From Asaia bogorensis (GTDB lineage Bacteria; Pseudomonadota; Alphaproteobacteria; Acetobacterales; Acetobacteraceae): 6,360 nucleotides of DNA. Positions within the stretch are counted from its first letter, which is position 1; each line of letters starts with the position of its first letter. The DNA lies in NCBI GenBank assembly GCA_945871455.1, contig CAMBXJ010000262.1, positions 1-6,360 on the forward strand, read 5' to 3'. A program made the position numbers and the translations under genes. Below, piece by piece: positions 4,691-6,360 of this stretch. The notes beneath the pieces were generated by a model that did not search any database, was not told the origin of the DNA, and was given only the letters and a program-made list of their open reading frames with translations.

Positions 4691-5980
4691 ATGAACCAGA
4701 TCGACGCCAACACGATACGGCGTGCGGTTGCCGACCAGAAGGCGATGGTCACGGCCCTGTTCGACCAGCTTCGCCAGGATGGCCTGGACGAACCCGGCGT
4801 GTCTCGCGACCCCTACGGCGCGGGCGAGCAACGCGGCCACGCCACCGTCACCCGCCTGGCGGAATCGATGGGTCTGGCGATCGAGAACGATGTCGGGGCC
4901 AACCTGTACATGACGATGCCCGGCCGAGACCGCGCGTTGCCACAACTGATCATCGGGTCACATCTGGATTCCGTCCCGCATGGCGGCAACTTCGACGGTG
5001 CCGCGGGCGTGGTGGCCGGACTCGTCACGGTCGCGGTCCTGCGCCAGCTTGGGCTGACCCCGGCGCGCGACATCGTGGTGATGGGCATCCGCGCCGAGGA
5101 ATCCATCTGGTTTCAGGTCTCCTATATCGGCAGCCGATCCGCCCTGGGCATGCTGCCCGACGGCGCGCTGGAAGTGCGCCGTGTCGATACCGGACGCACC
5201 CTGGCCGAACATATGACCGAATGCGGCGGCGATCCGGAACGGGTTCGCGCGCGCCACCGTCACCTGGATCCGGCCCGCCTGCACGCCTATCTGGAACTTC
5301 ATATCGAACAGGCGCCAAGCCTGATCGAGGCGGACCGGTCGACGGCGATCTGCACGGGAATCCCAGGCAATTTCCGCTATCCGAATGTCTGGATCGAGGG
5401 CAGCAACGACCATGTCGGCCTGCCGCGCCGGTTCCGTCACGATTCCGTGACAGCGGGGGCCGAATTCGCGATGGCCATGGACTCGCTGTGGGCCGAACAT
5501 GAGGAACGCGCGATTCCCATGGCCTGCACCATCGGCCGGTTTCATACCGACCCGGCCCAGCACGGAATGACCATTGTGCCCGGATCCTTCAATTTCAGCC
5601 TCGATGTCCGCGCCTATGACGAAGCCGTGCTGGCAGACCTCGACCAACGTGTGGATACAATCGTGCGGAGCATCGAGCAGCGCCGCGGGGTGCGCTTCCA
5701 CATGGGCATCAAGGCGCGCGCCGCCGTGGGCCACGTCGATCCCGGAATCAAGGCCGGGTTGGAACGGGCGGCGGCTGAGTTGGGGGTTGGATACCTGGAA
5801 CTCGGCAGCCCTGCCTCCCACGACGCCGCGGCGTTCGGCGAAGCCGGGGTACCCATGGGTATGCTGTTTGTCAGAAATCAAAACGGTAGCCATAACCCCC
5901 GAGAAGCAATGGAAATTGACGATTTTCTGGAAACGACCACGGTTTTAGCGCAATGGACCGTAAATCAAACCGTACGATAG
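4691..5980 (+). CDS. M20-family Zn-dependent amidohydrolase (N-carbamoyl-amino-acid hydrolase/allantoate amidohydrolase superfamily)
   Basis: This is a complete 429-residue protein, the usual length for the hydantoinase/carbamoylase group of peptidase family M20. Such cytosolic enzymes hydrolyse the C-N bond of N-carbamoyl or ureido acids using two metal ions. The metal and catalytic positions can be read off: His91 in GSHLDSVPHGGNFDG, Asp102 in the same block, Glu136-Glu137 in RAEES, His204 in LELHIEQ and His401 in GSHNPREA. The catalytic domain spans about 1-215 and 330-429, with a lid/dimerisation domain between. Two blocks differ from the best-known members. The Glu pair is followed by SIWFQVSYIGSRSALG instead of a G.RF-type sequence, and the lid motif is SNDHVGLPRRFRHDS instead of the common AGTTPM..R.D form. 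I therefore place it in a divergent subfamily and name no substrate. Allantoate, ureidopropionate, N-carbamoyl amino acids or another amide are all possible. The last 110 bases are much poorer in GC than the rest. Confidence 0.92.
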   Translation: MNQIDANTIRRAVADQKAMVTALFDQLRQDGLDEPGVSRDPYGAGEQRGHATVTRLAESMGLAIENDVGANLYMTMPGRDRALPQLIIGSHLDSVPHGGNFDGAAGVVAGLVTVAVLRQLGLTPARDIVVMGIRAEESIWFQVSYIGSRSALGMLPDGALEVRRVDTGRTLAEHMTECGGDPERVRARHRHLDPARLHAYLELHIEQAPSLIEADRSTAICTGIPGNFRYPNVWIEGSNDHVGLPRRFRHDSVTAGAEFAMAMDSLWAEHEERAIPMACTIGRFHTDPAQHGMTIVPGSFNFSLDVRAYDEAVLADLDQRVDTIVRSIEQRRGVRFHMGIKARAAVGHVDPGIKAGLERAAAELGVGYLELGSPASHDAAAFGEAGVPMGMLFVRNQNGSHNPREAMEIDDFLETTTVLAQWTVNQTVR

Positions 5981-5988
5981 TCCATTCC

Positions 5989-6360
5989 ATGCCACTCCAT
6001 CTCGCGCAGGCGTATCCGGCACAGTCTTATCCAGCACGCTCGGGCGCACGGATGTCGCCCGCTGTCGGCACACAATGGCTACGTCTGCTCAAAATTCCGA
6101 TCTATATCTGCTGTTTTCTTGCGTTCCTGAGCGATATTACGCAAGAAATCTACATATCGTTCGGATTGTTCTATCTTCCGCTGATTTGCACGGCGGTCTT
6201 CCACCGCGATGCCCGGTCGGTCTGGTGGCTGGCGTTGGTCGCGATCTCCCTCATTGTCGGCGGGTTCTTCTTTCCGGTTATCAATCCGGATCAATCCGTG
6301 GCCCTGACCAACCGGACGCTGTCGATCGTCGCGGTGATCGTCACCGCGACCCTGGTGCAC
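5989..6360 (+). CDS. N-terminal membrane part of a probable sensor histidine kinase, 3' end outside window
   Basis: The plus-strand frame is open from 5989 to the window end (124 codons) with no stop. A polar N-terminus of about 30 residues precedes hydrophobic segments at roughly residues 34-67 (IPIYICCFLAF and FGLFYLPLICTAVF, broken by the polar SDITQEIY), 75-95 (WWLALVAISLIVGGFFFPVI) and 109-124 (LSIVAVIVTATLVH, running off the edge). The FGLFYLPLICTAVFHRD and NRTLSIVAVIVTATLV stretches are, from memory, typical of the membrane input region of sensor histidine kinases in Rhodospirillales. The kinase domain itself is not in the window, so the call is provisional. No Shine-Dalgarno site decides the start. 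In-frame alternatives are ATG 5953, overlapping the amidohydrolase by 28 bases, and ATG 6052, just before the first hydrophobic stretch. The eight-base gap after the amidohydrolase stop suggests co-transcription. Confidence 0.72.
   Translation, partial: MPLHLAQAYPAQSYPARSGARMSPAVGTQWLRLLKIPIYICCFLAFLSDITQEIYISFGLFYLPLICTAVFHRDARSVWWLALVAISLIVGGFFFPVINPDQSVALTNRTLSIVAVIVTATLVH

Noticed and set aside
4621..4752. Upstream extension of the acyl-CoA dehydrogenase frame to 4752
   Set aside because: It would overlap the start of the divergent amidohydrolase gene; the extra 44 residues do not resemble the family N-terminus.
3565..5502. Very long plus-strand open frame (645 codons) crossing the acyl-CoA dehydrogenase and part of the amidohydrolase
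   Set aside because: It is antisense to one clearly recognised gene and a shifted frame of another. Its translation is rich in Arg, Gly and Pro with no family motif, as expected of a GC-rich shadow frame.
4958..5893. Minus-strand open frame of 311 codons opposite the amidohydrolase
   Set aside because: Antisense to a gene whose metal ligands are all readable; no independent support.
6079..6360. Minus-strand open frame at the window end
   Set aside because: It is the complement of a plus-strand frame with clear transmembrane segments; its Asp/Arg/Gln-rich product is the typical antisense of hydrophobic codons.

Overview
The window is GC-rich, densely coding, metabolic DNA that looks like an alphaproteobacterial chromosome. 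Acetobacteraceae or a near relative within Rhodospirillales is my best guess. The reasons are the codon use, the protein style (for example the FNR/DNR-like regulator and the membrane sensor N-terminus) and a double-hairpin intergenic repeat of a kind I associate with that group. This placement rests on memory and pattern, not on a search. I see no rRNA, tRNA, CRISPR array, insertion sequence or phage gene.

Layout. Positions 1-1274 (minus) hold most of an MmgE/PrpD-family protein whose C-terminal end lies outside the window. A 138-nt gap follows, carrying a structured palindromic repeat (1335-1399). Next is a minus-strand quinone oxidoreductase-type MDR enzyme (1413-2387). A 316-nt divergent intergenic region (2388-2703) separates it from a plus-strand Crp/Fnr-family regulator (2704-3450). 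The regulator converges on a minus-strand acyl-CoA dehydrogenase-like gene (3514-4620), and a 16-bp tandem repeat that includes the regulator's stop codon fills the junction. A short divergent gap (4621-4690) leads to a plus-strand M20-type amidohydrolase of the N-carbamoyl-amino-acid hydrolase/allantoate amidohydrolase superfamily (4691-5980). Eight bases later starts the N-terminus of a multi-spanning membrane protein, probably a sensor histidine kinase (5989 to the window end).

How the genes may work together. The MmgE/PrpD protein, MDR reductase, acyl-CoA dehydrogenase and amidohydrolase fit a catabolic neighbourhood for small organic acids or CoA thioesters and N-carbamoyl or amide compounds. 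The sequence does not define one pathway. The regulator has an FNR-type recognition helix (E..SR) but lacks the FNR cysteine cluster and the cAMP-binding signature. A TTGAT half-site lies at about the class II activator position relative to a -10-like element upstream of its own gene, so autoregulation is possible.

No clearly new multi-gene system is visible. The items most worth a second look are the 16-bp array that closes all three forward frames after the regulator, the in-frame 15-bp expansion inside the acyl-CoA dehydrogenase, that protein's unclear catalytic base, the divergent lid motif of the amidohydrolase, and the abrupt GC drop at the amidohydrolase 3' end.
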